A DNA stretch of 64,000 nt from CAYJIX01 sp964370375 (GTDB taxonomy: Bacteria; Desulfobacterota; Desulfovibrionia; Desulfovibrionales; Desulfovibrionaceae): NCBI GenBank assembly GCA_964370375.1, contig CAYJIX010000007.1, forward strand, positions 1-64,000. Reading direction: 5' to 3'. The notes beneath the pieces are model-generated. The model worked only from the letters and a program-made list of their open reading frames with translations, made no database searches and was not told the origin of the DNA. Position 1 is the first letter of the stretch; each line of letters opens with the position of its first letter. The position numbers and the translations under genes are program-made. Shown here piece by piece: positions 17,532 to 25,761 of the stretch.

Positions 17532-18845
17532 CTATAAAGCGGCCAATGCTTCAAGCTTGCTAAAGGTTTCTGCCAGGCTTTGTTTTTCGGCCACATTTTG
17601 TTGCAAAAATTCGTTGATGGGGCCATGCACGGCAATGGCCTTATCAACGTCAGGGTTGGAGCCTTGAGCATAGGCACCGATATTGATCATGTCCTCCATT
17701 TTGCGAAAGGTCGACATGTTCTTGGTAACCACGCGCCCTGCTTGCACTTGTTCAGAAGAACACACATCGTTGCGCAAGCGGCTGATGGATTTAAGCACGT
17801 CAATGGCCGGAAAATGCCCCATATCCGCAAGCTCACGAGTCAGCACAATGTGCCCGTCAATGATGGAGCGTACAGCATCGGCAATGGGTTCGTTAAAATC
17901 ATCCCCGTCCACAAGGACGGTGTAAATACCGGTAATGGTGCCTTCTTGACTGCGTCCTGTCCGTTCAAGCAGTTTAGGAAGCTGTGAAAATACCGTTGGC
18001 GTGTAGCCTTTGGTGGTAGGAGGCTCGCCCACAGCCAGCCCCACTTCTCGTGCAGCCATGGCAAAACGGGTGACCGAATCCATCATAAGAAGCACATCTT
18101 TGCCCTGATTTCGATAATATTCAGAGATAGCTGTGGCAGCATACGCTGCTCTCATACGGATAAGTGGTGATTGATCTGAAGTGGCAACCACAAGCACAGA
18201 ACGGGCCATGCCTTCAGGGCCAAGGTCTTTTTCCATAAACTCCACAACTTCCCGTCCACGCTCGCCAATAAGGCCAATCACATTGATATCAGCCGAAGTG
18301 TAGCGCGCCATCATGCCCATGAGTGTGGATTTACCAATGCCGGAGCCTGCCATAATCCCCATACGCTGCCCTTTGCCCAAGGTGAGCAAACCATTGATGG
18401 CGCGTACTCCAACATCCAAAGGATCGCTGATACGTGGACGTTGTAGCGGGCTTGGGGGAGGCGTGTAAAGGGGGAGCATAAGTTCAGGTACTACGGGTTC
18501 GCCCCCGTCAAGAGGATTGCCAAAGGCGTCAAAAGCACGTCCCAAACAGCCTTTTCCCATGGGAAAGGTGGGAGGTAGGCTGGAATTGCGAATAAGGTTG
18601 CCGGGAGCTATGCCCCGTAAATCTCCATAAGGCATAAATAAGACATTGCCTTCACGAAAACCTACCACCTCGGCAGGGATGGCTTCTTGATGGTCTCCTG
18701 GCAATAAATGACATAACGAACCTAAGGGGGCACTGATACCAGAACCTTCTGCCACAAGCCCGACGACCTTATGCACCTTTCCATATACCTGAAAAGGTTG
18801 TGCTTCGGTCAGTAATTGACGGCATTTTTCAGGACTAAAGCTCAT
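17532..18845 (-). CDS. fliI: Flagellar protein export ATPase FliI
   Basis: 437 aa, the normal length. It is a hexameric ATPase at the base of the flagellar type III export apparatus. The N-terminal beta-barrel is followed by the P-loop GIMAGSGIGKSTLMGMMAR (about residue 160), GLIGERGREVVEF, the Walker B region DVLLMMDSVTRFAMAAREVG and PTVFSQLPKLLERTGRS. FliI is distinguished from the F1 beta subunit by GERGREVVEF and LGEPP-type elements. Its start overlaps the fliH end by 11 bp, so the two are coupled. Confidence 0.96.
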   Translation of the reverse strand: MSFSPEKCRQLLTEAQPFQVYGKVHKVVGLVAEGSGISAPLGSLCHLLPGDHQEAIPAEVVGFREGNVLFMPYGDLRGIAPGNLIRNSSLPPTFPMGKGCLGRAFDAFGNPLDGGEPVVPELMLPLYTPPPSPLQRPRISDPLDVGVRAINGLLTLGKGQRMGIMAGSGIGKSTLMGMMARYTSADINVIGLIGERGREVVEFMEKDLGPEGMARSVLVVATSDQSPLIRMRAAYAATAISEYYRNQGKDVLLMMDSVTRFAMAAREVGLAVGEPPTTKGYTPTVFSQLPKLLERTGRSQEGTITGIYTVLVDGDDFNEPIADAVRSIIDGHIVLTRELADMGHFPAIDVLKSISRLRNDVCSSEQVQAGRVVTKNMSTFRKMEDMINIGAYAQGSNPDVDKAIAVHGPINEFLQQNVAEKQSLAETFSKLEALAAL

Positions 18846-20229
18846 GGGTGTCCTTTACGGTATCACTGAGGACATCTTGTTCTTCCGGTAATATGGGGGC
18901 AGAGCTGTCACCTTGTTCAGTAAAAGCGGATTCGTCCGCAGAAAAGCTTTCTTGCTCTTCAGATTCTATAAGGAGCTGTTCAATCTGTTGTGATTCTTGG
19001 GAGTCTGAAAGAGGTTCTTCTTGCAACATGGGGGCTTCTTCTTCCAATGATGCGTCAGGGAGCGAAAGCATAGAGGAGGCTGTTTCTTCTAAAGAATGTT
19101 CTAAATGGCTGTCTTCGGCATGTTCGCTTGCAAAAAAATGGGCTTCTTTTTCATTCTCTTCGGATGCGTCTTGAATGATGCCTTGTGCCGTTTCTTCTTG
19201 CTCGTTTTGTGTCATATTAGATTCAGCAGCAAGAGCAGCTTTTGCTTCTTGTTGCTCTAGTTCGCGCAATGCTTGTTGTTCTTTTTCATACATTTCTGCT
19301 TCGGCTTGCTGGCGTTGCAAGACGTCCTGCACCAAAGAATCCAGCCCTGTTTCATGCGCCGCTGCGTTTACGGCTTCTTGAGCAAGGGTGTCTGTTTCGG
19401 GCAATGTAAGGTGGCGTAAAACTTGATCAACAATCTGTTTTCGTTGAGGGGCAGTGTTTTCAGCCCGTCCCACGCGGCTTTCAAGGATTAGGCTTCCTTG
19501 TTCAAGGTTTGGGTCGCCTTGCACTTCCCAGGATTTGACCTCAGCAAAACGCTTTGAGGCGCCTTCAAGCACTTCTTGAAAGGCTGGAATATCATCAGGA
19601 TGTACGGTGACTATAAGGCGCTGCTCTATGCCTATGGCATGTACAGAATTTGTCAGAAGCGATTCAAGCACAGCGGCTTTTTCGTCTGTTAGCACCCAGC
19701 CCACAGATGTTTCAACCGCATCACGCAATAAGGCGGCTAACTGTTCACGCCAGCTGGCATAGAGCTGACCAAATTGAGCTTGCATGGTTGCTAAAACCGA
19801 CGCTGAAAGCGCGTCCAGTTGGGCGCGGTGTTCGTCAAGCTCCAACATGGCCTGTTCAACGCCGCGCTGGTACCCTTCTTCGTGGGCAATGGCTTGTTTG
19901 TGTTCGGCGTCTGCCTGAGCCGTTTGGGCGTGTTGTAGGGCTGTGGCAGTTTCTTGATGTAATTGTTCGAGGCGTTCACGGAGCCCGTGGGCCCAATCTA
20001 ACGTTTTTTTACGGATAGCGGCGCTTTCTTGTTCTGCTTTTTCTAGTATGCGTTGGCCTTGTAATGTCGCTTTAGCCCTAACTCTAGCCAAGTATTCGTT
20101 TTCAGTCTTGCTGTTCCAAAGCTCACATTGTTCCCGATTGGCCACCTTATCAATCGTTGACTCACGATCTGATGTGGGCCCCATAAACACAGTTCCCCAA
20201 CGGTTTTTTTGTTCATCTTGCTGTGCCAT
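18835..20229 (-). CDS. fliH: Flagellar assembly protein FliH with long acidic C-terminal extension
   Basis: 464 aa. FliH binds and regulates FliI. The part matching the family is about residues 50-270: a long coiled coil rich in Ala/Gln/Glu, GYQRGVEQAMLELDEHR, then the V-ATPase E-subunit-like domain with LIVTVHPDDIPAFQEVLEG and DPNLEQGSLILESRVGR. Residues about 275-464 form a low-complexity Glu/Ser/Gln-rich acidic tail without recognisable domain. FliH is usually 220-280 aa, so the tail nearly doubles it. The gene follows fliG by 51 bp and overlaps fliI. The core assignment rests on position and these motifs. Confidence 0.9.
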   Translation of the reverse strand: MAQQDEQKNRWGTVFMGPTSDRESTIDKVANREQCELWNSKTENEYLARVRAKATLQGQRILEKAEQESAAIRKKTLDWAHGLRERLEQLHQETATALQHAQTAQADAEHKQAIAHEEGYQRGVEQAMLELDEHRAQLDALSASVLATMQAQFGQLYASWREQLAALLRDAVETSVGWVLTDEKAAVLESLLTNSVHAIGIEQRLIVTVHPDDIPAFQEVLEGASKRFAEVKSWEVQGDPNLEQGSLILESRVGRAENTAPQRKQIVDQVLRHLTLPETDTLAQEAVNAAAHETGLDSLVQDVLQRQQAEAEMYEKEQQALRELEQQEAKAALAAESNMTQNEQEETAQGIIQDASEENEKEAHFFASEHAEDSHLEHSLEETASSMLSLPDASLEEEAPMLQEEPLSDSQESQQIEQLLIESEEQESFSADESAFTEQGDSSAPILPEEQDVLSDTVKDTHEL

Positions 20230-20280
20230 GGTGTACCTTATCGTTTATAAACCTATTAAAAAGCATATTGTTAGCTAATG

Positions 20281-21276
20281 TTATATAAATTCGTCGCCAC
20301 CGCCGCGCGAGATGACCACCTTGCCCTCTCCTTCAAGCCGTCGCACAATACGTACAATGCTTTGTTGAGCTTGTTCCACGTCGGAAAGCTTGGTTGGGCC
20401 CATAAATTCCAATTCTTCGCGTACCATATTGGCGGCGCGCTCGGACATGTTTTGGAAAAACTTGGATTTGAGGTTGTCGTTGGCACCACGCAGAGCCAAG
20501 ATAAGCTCTTCGTTGGCCACTTCCTTGAGCAGTTCACGGATACTACGGTCATCAAGGGCACGAACGTCTTCAAAGACAAACATGAGGTTGCGGATATCCT
20601 CGGCCATTTGGACTGAATCTTCTTCGATTTCTGCCAAAACTTCTTCTTCTGTGGCGCGATCCACAGAGTTAAGAATCTCAGCCACAGACTGCACGCCGCC
20701 AACTTTTTTGCCTTCTTTGCCGCCCATGGCAATGAGCTGCGTTTGCAGAACGCGATCTACTTCCATAAGCATGTCTTCCGGCACTGATTCAAGGCGGGCT
20801 AAACGCATAAGTACCTCTGCGCGCACACCTGCCGGCAACATGGTTAAAAGACCGGCAGCCTGCTCTGGGATCATGTGACCAAGAATCAATGCTAAGGTTT
20901 GAGGATGTTCGTTACGCAACATTTGTGACAAAAGGCGTGGGCTGACCCTTTCAAGTTCGCGGAACGGCGCTGGGCCCGTTTCTAGGTCAAGGGATTCCAT
21001 GATATATTTTGCGGTTTCGCTATCGAGGTTTTTCATGAGCATGCGTTTAAGGCTGTCTTGACCGCCTGCGATGATATCTTGACCCATGATGAGTGATTGG
21101 TGGAACTCGCGCACCACGTCTTCCACCTCTTCTTTGGATACGGTATCAATTTCCACAACGGCTTTGGAAACAGATGTTATTTCTCGGCGATCAAAGCGTT
21201 TGAAAATTTCAGTTGTGAATTTGTCGCCAAGGGCTAACAAGAGAACCGCTATTTTTTGGGTTCCGTTAAGTTCCAT
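20281..21276 (-). CDS. fliG: Flagellar motor switch protein FliG
   Basis: 331 aa, the normal length. FliG forms the rotor ring that contacts the stator and FliM/FliF. Conserved parts are ELNGTQKIAVLLLALGDK at the N-terminus, the middle-domain EHPQT motif in RNEHPQTLALILGHM, and the C-terminal torque domain with MFVFEDVRALDDRSIRELL and FMGPTKLSDVEQAQQSI. Charged residues for stator contact are present. AAGGAG precedes the ATG. It is the first gene of fliG-fliH-fliI; fliE and fliF, which normally precede it, are absent and the next gene upstream (ffh) is divergent. Confidence 0.96.
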   Translation of the reverse strand: MELNGTQKIAVLLLALGDKFTTEIFKRFDRREITSVSKAVVEIDTVSKEEVEDVVREFHQSLIMGQDIIAGGQDSLKRMLMKNLDSETAKYIMESLDLETGPAPFRELERVSPRLLSQMLRNEHPQTLALILGHMIPEQAAGLLTMLPAGVRAEVLMRLARLESVPEDMLMEVDRVLQTQLIAMGGKEGKKVGGVQSVAEILNSVDRATEEEVLAEIEEDSVQMAEDIRNLMFVFEDVRALDDRSIRELLKEVANEELILALRGANDNLKSKFFQNMSERAANMVREELEFMGPTKLSDVEQAQQSIVRIVRRLEGEGKVVISRGGGDEFI

Positions 21277-21619
21277 GAAAAAAGCTCCTTACAATAACCT
21301 AAAAGAACATGGTGCTGCACGTCAAAAAGATGGCAGTTTTAAGAATACTGCATCGGTGAAGAAGGTATATGCAATGATCATACCTATACTTCTTTTGCGT
21401 CTTTTGGGGATATAATGCATTGATATTTCAAGCGTTGTCAATAGATTTTTAAGGACAGCATAAAAAAAGTTCTTTTATGCAGCTTTCTTGTGATGAGAAA
21501 GCGAAAAACTTGACTCTATGTAAAATTTGGCGTAACTAGAAAAACCTTCATCTTTTGTGAGGTAACAAAAACGCAATCTAATTGCTGCTTTTGCGCAATT
21601 AGGTGGATATGGGGATGGC
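21277..21619. other. Divergent promoter region of fliG and ffh
   Basis: This is 343 bp. A good sigma-70 type promoter lies at 21510-21538 toward ffh. On the fliG side I found no convincing sigma-54 or sigma-28 element. A palindromic stretch around 21462-21480 (GCATAAAA with TTTTATGC) forms a short stem. No coding sequence or RNA gene is recognised. Confidence 0.4.
21510..21538 (+). promoter_or_regulatory. Candidate sigma-70 promoter of ffh
   Basis: TTGACT (21510-21515), exactly 17 bp, then TAACTA (21533-21538). It lies about 80 bp before the ffh ATG. Confidence 0.4.
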
Positions 21620-23131
21620 ATGTTTGATAGTCTTTCCAAACGGTTGACAGATGTTTTCCGCTCCATGAGCGGCAGAGCGCAGCTTACCGAAGATACTATT
21701 CGTGAAGGTTTACGCGAAGTTCGTCTGGCACTATTAGAGGCTGACGTCAACTTTAAAGTTGTCAAAAGCTTTGTGGAAGACGTGCGCGAAAAATGTCTTG
21801 GCCAAGCAGTAGACAAAAGCCTTTCTCCTTCTCAACAGCTTATTAAGGCTGTCAACGAAGAACTTATTACGTTGCTTGGTGGTGAAGATACTGCGTTGCA
21901 GCTTCAAGGCGCACAGCCTGCTGTCATTATACTGGTGGGTTTACAAGGCTCAGGTAAAACAACTACAGCAGGAAAGCTTGCCAATGTGTTGCGCCGCCAA
22001 AAAATGCGCCCGTTATTGGTACCTGCCGATGTGTATCGTCCTGCGGCCATTGACCAGCTAAAGACCTTAGCCAAGCAATTGGACATACCCTGCTATAATT
22101 CTAATGCAGAGATGGATCCTGTAAGCATTGCAAAGGCAGCAGTAGAGCAAGCCAAGTCCGATCAGCAAACGGTTGTTATTCTTGACACTGCAGGGCGTCT
22201 GCATGTGGATGAAGCGCTCATGCAGGAGCTTGTCCATATTAAAAGTGCTGTAGCCCCACAGGAAATCCTTTTTGTGGCTGACGCAATGACAGGTCAAGAT
22301 GCTGTTAATGTGGCAGAGTCGTTTAATGAAAAACTTGGCCTGACAGGTGTTGTACTGACCAAAATGGATGGCGATGCTCGTGGTGGTGCGGCCCTTTCTA
22401 TCAAGTCAGTGACAGGCGCCAGTGTCAAATATGTGGGTACAGGTGAAAAACTTTCAGACCTTGAGCCTTTTCATCCTGATCGCGTGGCAAGCAGGATCTT
22501 GGGCATGGGTGATATGCTCAGCCTTATTGAAAAAGCTCAAGATGCCTTTGCTGAAGAAGAAGCCGCCGATATGGCGCGTAAGCTGCAAAAGGCAACATTT
22601 AATTTTGAAGATTTTCGCAGTCAGATGCGTAAAGTCAAGCAAATTGGCTCCCTTGAGTCCATCATGAAGTTGATTCCGGGCCTTGGCGGTATGGCGAACA
22701 AGCTCGGAAACATGAGCGTTCCTGAGAAAGAACTGGCCAGAACCGAAGCCATTATCAATTCCATGACCGCTAAAGAGCGCAAAAAACCTGAACTGTTAAA
22801 TGGCAGCCGTAAGGCTCGTATCGCCAAAGGTTCAGGGACGAGCGTGCAGCAAGTGAACCAGCTTATTCGCCAGTTTGAACAAATGCGCCAAATGATGCAG
22901 CGCATGATGAAAGGGTCCGGCGGTGCACCGCGGATGCCTTCATTGGGAGGTATGGGCGGATTGGGCGGCCTTGGCGGCATGGGCGGCCTAGGCGGACTTG
23001 GCGGTTTAGGTGGCCTTGGTGGAGGTATGGGCGGCATGCCTTCTTTCCCCGGGATGCCTGGCAGTGGCAGTTCAAGCACCAAAAAAAAGAAAACCAAGGA
23101 CAAACGCAAGGCCAAACGTAAAAAACGGTAA
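21620..23131 (+). CDS. ffh: Signal recognition particle protein Ffh
   Basis: 503 aa. With 4.5S RNA it targets nascent membrane proteins to FtsY. The N domain (1-90) is followed by the G domain with GLQGSGKTTTAGKLA (about residue 108), DTAGRLHVDEALMQEL, TKMDGDARGGAALS and GTGEKLSDLEPFHPDR. The methionine-rich M domain (about 325-435) binds RNA and signal sequences. After it comes a tail of about 65 residues that is almost only Gly, Met, Leu and Pro, ending in a lysine/arginine-rich stretch. The Gly/Met-rich tail is longer than in E. coli (453 aa). The gene is followed by rpsP. Confidence 0.97.
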   Translation: MFDSLSKRLTDVFRSMSGRAQLTEDTIREGLREVRLALLEADVNFKVVKSFVEDVREKCLGQAVDKSLSPSQQLIKAVNEELITLLGGEDTALQLQGAQPAVIILVGLQGSGKTTTAGKLANVLRRQKMRPLLVPADVYRPAAIDQLKTLAKQLDIPCYNSNAEMDPVSIAKAAVEQAKSDQQTVVILDTAGRLHVDEALMQELVHIKSAVAPQEILFVADAMTGQDAVNVAESFNEKLGLTGVVLTKMDGDARGGAALSIKSVTGASVKYVGTGEKLSDLEPFHPDRVASRILGMGDMLSLIEKAQDAFAEEEAADMARKLQKATFNFEDFRSQMRKVKQIGSLESIMKLIPGLGGMANKLGNMSVPEKELARTEAIINSMTAKERKKPELLNGSRKARIAKGSGTSVQQVNQLIRQFEQMRQMMQRMMKGSGGAPRMPSLGGMGGLGGLGGMGGLGGLGGLGGLGGGMGGMPSFPGMPGSGSSSTKKKKTKDKRKAKRKKR

Positions 23132-23210
23132 ATTTATGTTTGCATTTGTGTAAAGTCAACGGTAAAAACACCAAACGCGAAGCGATAACATCGTCTCATA
23201 ATGATTGAAC

Positions 23211-23233
23211 AACAAGGGTGCCTTGTTATTTTA
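23211..23233 (+). terminator. Weak hairpin between ffh and rpsP
   Basis: AACAAGG (23211-23217) pairs with CCTTGTT (23221-23227) over a GTG loop, followed by ATTTTAT. The stem is short and AT-rich, so it may only attenuate. Confidence 0.4.
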
Positions 23234-23270
23234 TCAACTTTTCATATAATGATACCTAGGAGAATGTACC

Positions 23271-23510
23271 ATGGCTGTAAAAATCAGACTTACTCGGATG
23301 GGCAACAAAAAACGGGCTTTTTACCGCATTGTAGCCACAAATTCTGAAACGCGTCGTGATGGACGTCCTTTAGAGTATTTGGGTTACTACAATCCTCATA
23401 CCAATCCTGCCGATGTCAAAATCGATATGGAAAAGCTTAATAAATGGCTTGGTCTTGGCGCTACACCGACAGATACCGTGCGCGCGCTTTTACGAAAACA
23501 GCAAGCGTAA
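23271..23510 (+). CDS. rpsP: 30S ribosomal protein S16
   Basis: 79 aa, the normal length. The whole protein matches S16: MAVKIRLTRMGNKKRAFYRI, VATNSETRRDGRPLEYLGYY, a lysine/asparagine-rich centre and the C-terminal ATPTDTVRALLRK. It binds 16S rRNA early in 30S assembly. AGGAGAATG precedes the ATG. In most relatives it is followed at once by khpA and rimM; here khpA is 1.24 kb away. Confidence 0.97.
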   Translation: MAVKIRLTRMGNKKRAFYRIVATNSETRRDGRPLEYLGYYNPHTNPADVKIDMEKLNKWLGLGATPTDTVRALLRKQQA

Positions 23511-24751
23511 GGTCTTGATATTTTGCCTTTGGCAAAAGAAGCCCTTGAAGCCTTTTTTAACGCAATATCTGCTTTGCCTCTTTTTATAGAGCAAGGCAGG
23601 TATTGCGGCTTTTGGCTGTATTTTTTAAGATAGGCGATAGCGCTCTTTTTCATATTAGCAAGTGGCCCGCCTAAGAACAATATCTTTTTTTTTACTTTTC
23701 CAAGACTGCTTTTTGCGTAGATGTGAACGCGATTTTTCTTCTATATGAATGCTATACTATGTGTCTTGGTACCATTTTTAGGCCATGATTGCGTGTGGCT
23801 TTGTGTTTATAAGCTCTGCAATATAGTAGTTCGTTTAAGATGAACGCCGACACAGCTTACTTTTTTGAGTATGTTTTGTAAAAATTGAAGAATTTTGAAA
23901 AAATAACCTTCTATTGCTCAAAATCAAGAATTGATATGGAATCAATACAATTGTTTCAGCAAGAAAAAATTTGTAAAAACTTGAAGAAGTAGTACATCAA
24001 AAATACATATCATGAGCTCTGCATGCCGCTAAGTTCATAGTTATTAAATGTGATTTTAATGTACCCCTTGCTAAAAGCAGTCCAAAAGGGTTTATACTAC
24101 GCCAATAGAGGAAAATGCACTGAACACACGTAAAAAGCGCCCTGCGCAAGTGCACCTTTAAGAAAAGTAAATGGAAAATACATTTTTTGGCCAACAACGG
24201 AAGCTTTTTCAAAAAAAAGCAAGATATTTTTTTCGCATGTGCACCTAATAAAAACGAGCAAATCTAGCAATAACAGTCAAAACAGCGGATTTTTAATTGT
24301 AGAAAAGCCTGTGATATAAAAAACAAGCATATTTTCTGTAGAGTTTCCTCTAGACAATGTCTTCTTATTTCAGTAGAGTTCATTTATAGTACAGGAGAGG
24401 ACCTAAAAAAGCGTGGAGAAGGTATGCGTACTGCTAACAAGAGATAGCGACTTTTTACATTTACGAACACTCTGGCGAATTTGGATTAGCAGTGGTATTG
24501 ATAAAACATTGTCAAAAAGGATTTAGAGCTACTTTTTTCTTTGGGTTCCACACTGCAAGCAATGTGGAGCACGGGTATAATATGAGCATGTGCTCGATTT
24601 GGTGTAGTTCTTTACCTCCACTTGATGATTGTTTTAGCTCCCAAGTCTGGGATACAGAGGAAAGTCTTTTACGATTTCGTACCAAATTTTTCCTTGCGAA
24701 GACGCGAACACAGCTTCCCTGCTACACACTACTAACTTCCAGAGGTGGATC
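23511..24751. other. 1.24-kb non-coding stretch inside the rpsP-khpA-rimM cluster
   Basis: The stretch is AT-rich with many short T and A runs. A small stem with a T-rich context (TTTTGCC/GGCAAAA, 23521-23536) directly follows rpsP and could end its transcript. The open frames at 23997-24212 (-) and 24492-24758 (+) lack ribosome-binding sites, conserved composition and domain features. I found no tRNA, no inverted repeats of insertion-sequence type and no clear coding remnant. It may be the scar of a lost mobile element or hold an unrecognised RNA. A ribosome-binding site AGAGG precedes khpA. Confidence 0.5.
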
Positions 24752-24985
24752 ATGTTAAAAGATCTTGTGGAGTTTGTGGCCAAGTCCCTTGTGGATAAGC
24801 CGGACGAAGTACAGGTGACCGAGGTTGAAGGAGAGCAAGCCTCCATTCTTGAATTGCACGTTGCCAAAGAAGACCTAGGCAAGGTGATCGGTAAACAAGG
24901 ACGAACAGTGCGAGCCCTGCGTACATTACTTGGCGCAGCCTCTTCAAAAGCACGAAAACGAGTGGTTCTTGAAATTATTGAATAA
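24752..24985 (+). CDS. khpA: KH domain RNA-binding protein KhpA
   Basis: 77 aa, the normal length. A single KH domain with the GxxG loop in KVIGKQGRTVRALR (residues 48-61) and the closing KARKRVVLEII. It is the small RNA-binding protein normally found between rpsP and rimM, with roles in RNA metabolism and cell division shown for Gram-positive homologues. The ATG is preceded by AGAGG. rimM follows after a strong hairpin. Confidence 0.92.
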   Translation: MLKDLVEFVAKSLVDKPDEVQVTEVEGEQASILELHVAKEDLGKVIGKQGRTVRALRTLLGAASSKARKRVVLEIIE

Positions 24986-25029
24986 CCACTTGGAGCCTTG
25001 CCCTGCTTGTGCGGGGCAAGGCTGTGGTT
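24984..25029 (+). terminator. Long hairpin between khpA and rimM
   Basis: AACCAC (24984-24989) pairs with GTGGTT (25024-25029), and inside it GCCTTGCCC (24995-25003) pairs with GGGGCAAGGC (25013-25022). A real T-run is lacking (AGCTGTTTT follows), so it may attenuate or protect mRNA rather than terminate fully. Confidence 0.5.
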
Positions 25030-25062
25030 AGCTGTTTTGTGGACATAAGATAGAGGATAAGC

Positions 25063-25575
25063 GTGTCAAAAACCATTGAAGTGGGGATAGTAGGCAAGCC
25101 TCATGGGCTTAAAGGGCACGTCTATGTGCGCTATTTTGGTGAAGCCACCGACTGCTTGCAGGGTGAGCTTTTTTTACATACAGGTTCATTATTTAAAGAA
25201 ATTCGTGCAAAAACGTGCAAGTTTCATCAAGGCAAACTTGTGGTGCTTTTTGAAGGAATAGAGGATCGCACCGCCGCAGAAGCCATACGCGGATATACGC
25301 TTCATGTGCCTGAAGAAGCCCTTCCCCCCCTTGAAGATGACGAGATATACCTTAATGAAATACTAGGGTTAGTGGTGTTTCTTGAAGAAGAGCAGGATGC
25401 CCTTGGCGTGATTGAGCATGTACTTTTTCTTGGAGAACAAGAAACGTGGGTCATAAAAACTCCTGATCAGCGCGAAATCCTTTTACCTGCGGTGCCTGAA
25501 TTTGTAGCAGATATAGACCTTGAGCAAGAACGTGTTGTCATAACTCCGCCGGAAGGGTTGTTGGAGCTATATTGA
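25063..25575 (+). CDS. rimM: 16S rRNA processing protein RimM
   Basis: 170 aa, normal. RimM acts in maturation of the 30S head and binds S19. The N-terminal barrel shows EVGIVGKPHGLKGHVYVRYF. The C-terminal PRC-barrel region has DDEIYLNEILGLVVF and EILLPAVPEFVADIDLEQER, and ends ITPPEGLLELY, the usual end of the family. It starts with GTG at 25063 after AGAGGA. trmD and rplS, which usually follow, are missing; a strong terminator follows instead. Confidence 0.94.
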   Translation: MSKTIEVGIVGKPHGLKGHVYVRYFGEATDCLQGELFLHTGSLFKEIRAKTCKFHQGKLVVLFEGIEDRTAAEAIRGYTLHVPEEALPPLEDDEIYLNEILGLVVFLEEEQDALGVIEHVLFLGEQETWVIKTPDQREILLPAVPEFVADIDLEQERVVITPPEGLLELY

Positions 25576-25660
25576 AAGCAATAGGAAGGTTTTAGAAAGT
25601 CTTCCAATTCATATCGCCATTTCGATGCTATGATTGTAACTGGTCGATAAAAAAATATAC

Positions 25661-25699
25661 AAAACCGGAAAAAGTGTGTTTGCTTTTTCCGGTTTTGTT
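25661..25699. terminator. Strong bidirectional terminator after rimM
   Basis: A perfect 14-bp stem, AAAACCGGAAAAAG (25661-25674) with CTTTTTCCGGTTTT (25683-25696), ends in T/A runs. It separates rimM from the convergent desulfidase-like gene. Confidence 0.92.
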
Positions 25700-25761
25700 A
25701 TGTGTGACTATGTCATGTATTGTATGAAAGCCAAGCGTTATCAAGGTGCATACTGGTCGCT

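Noticed and set aside
22621..23115. 164-codon Pro-rich minus-strand frame
   Set aside because: It is the complement of the Gly-rich Ffh tail; repeats on one strand open the other by chance.
23997..24758. Open frames in the rpsP-khpA gap
   Set aside because: Short, no ribosome-binding sites, no conserved pattern; treated as non-coding.
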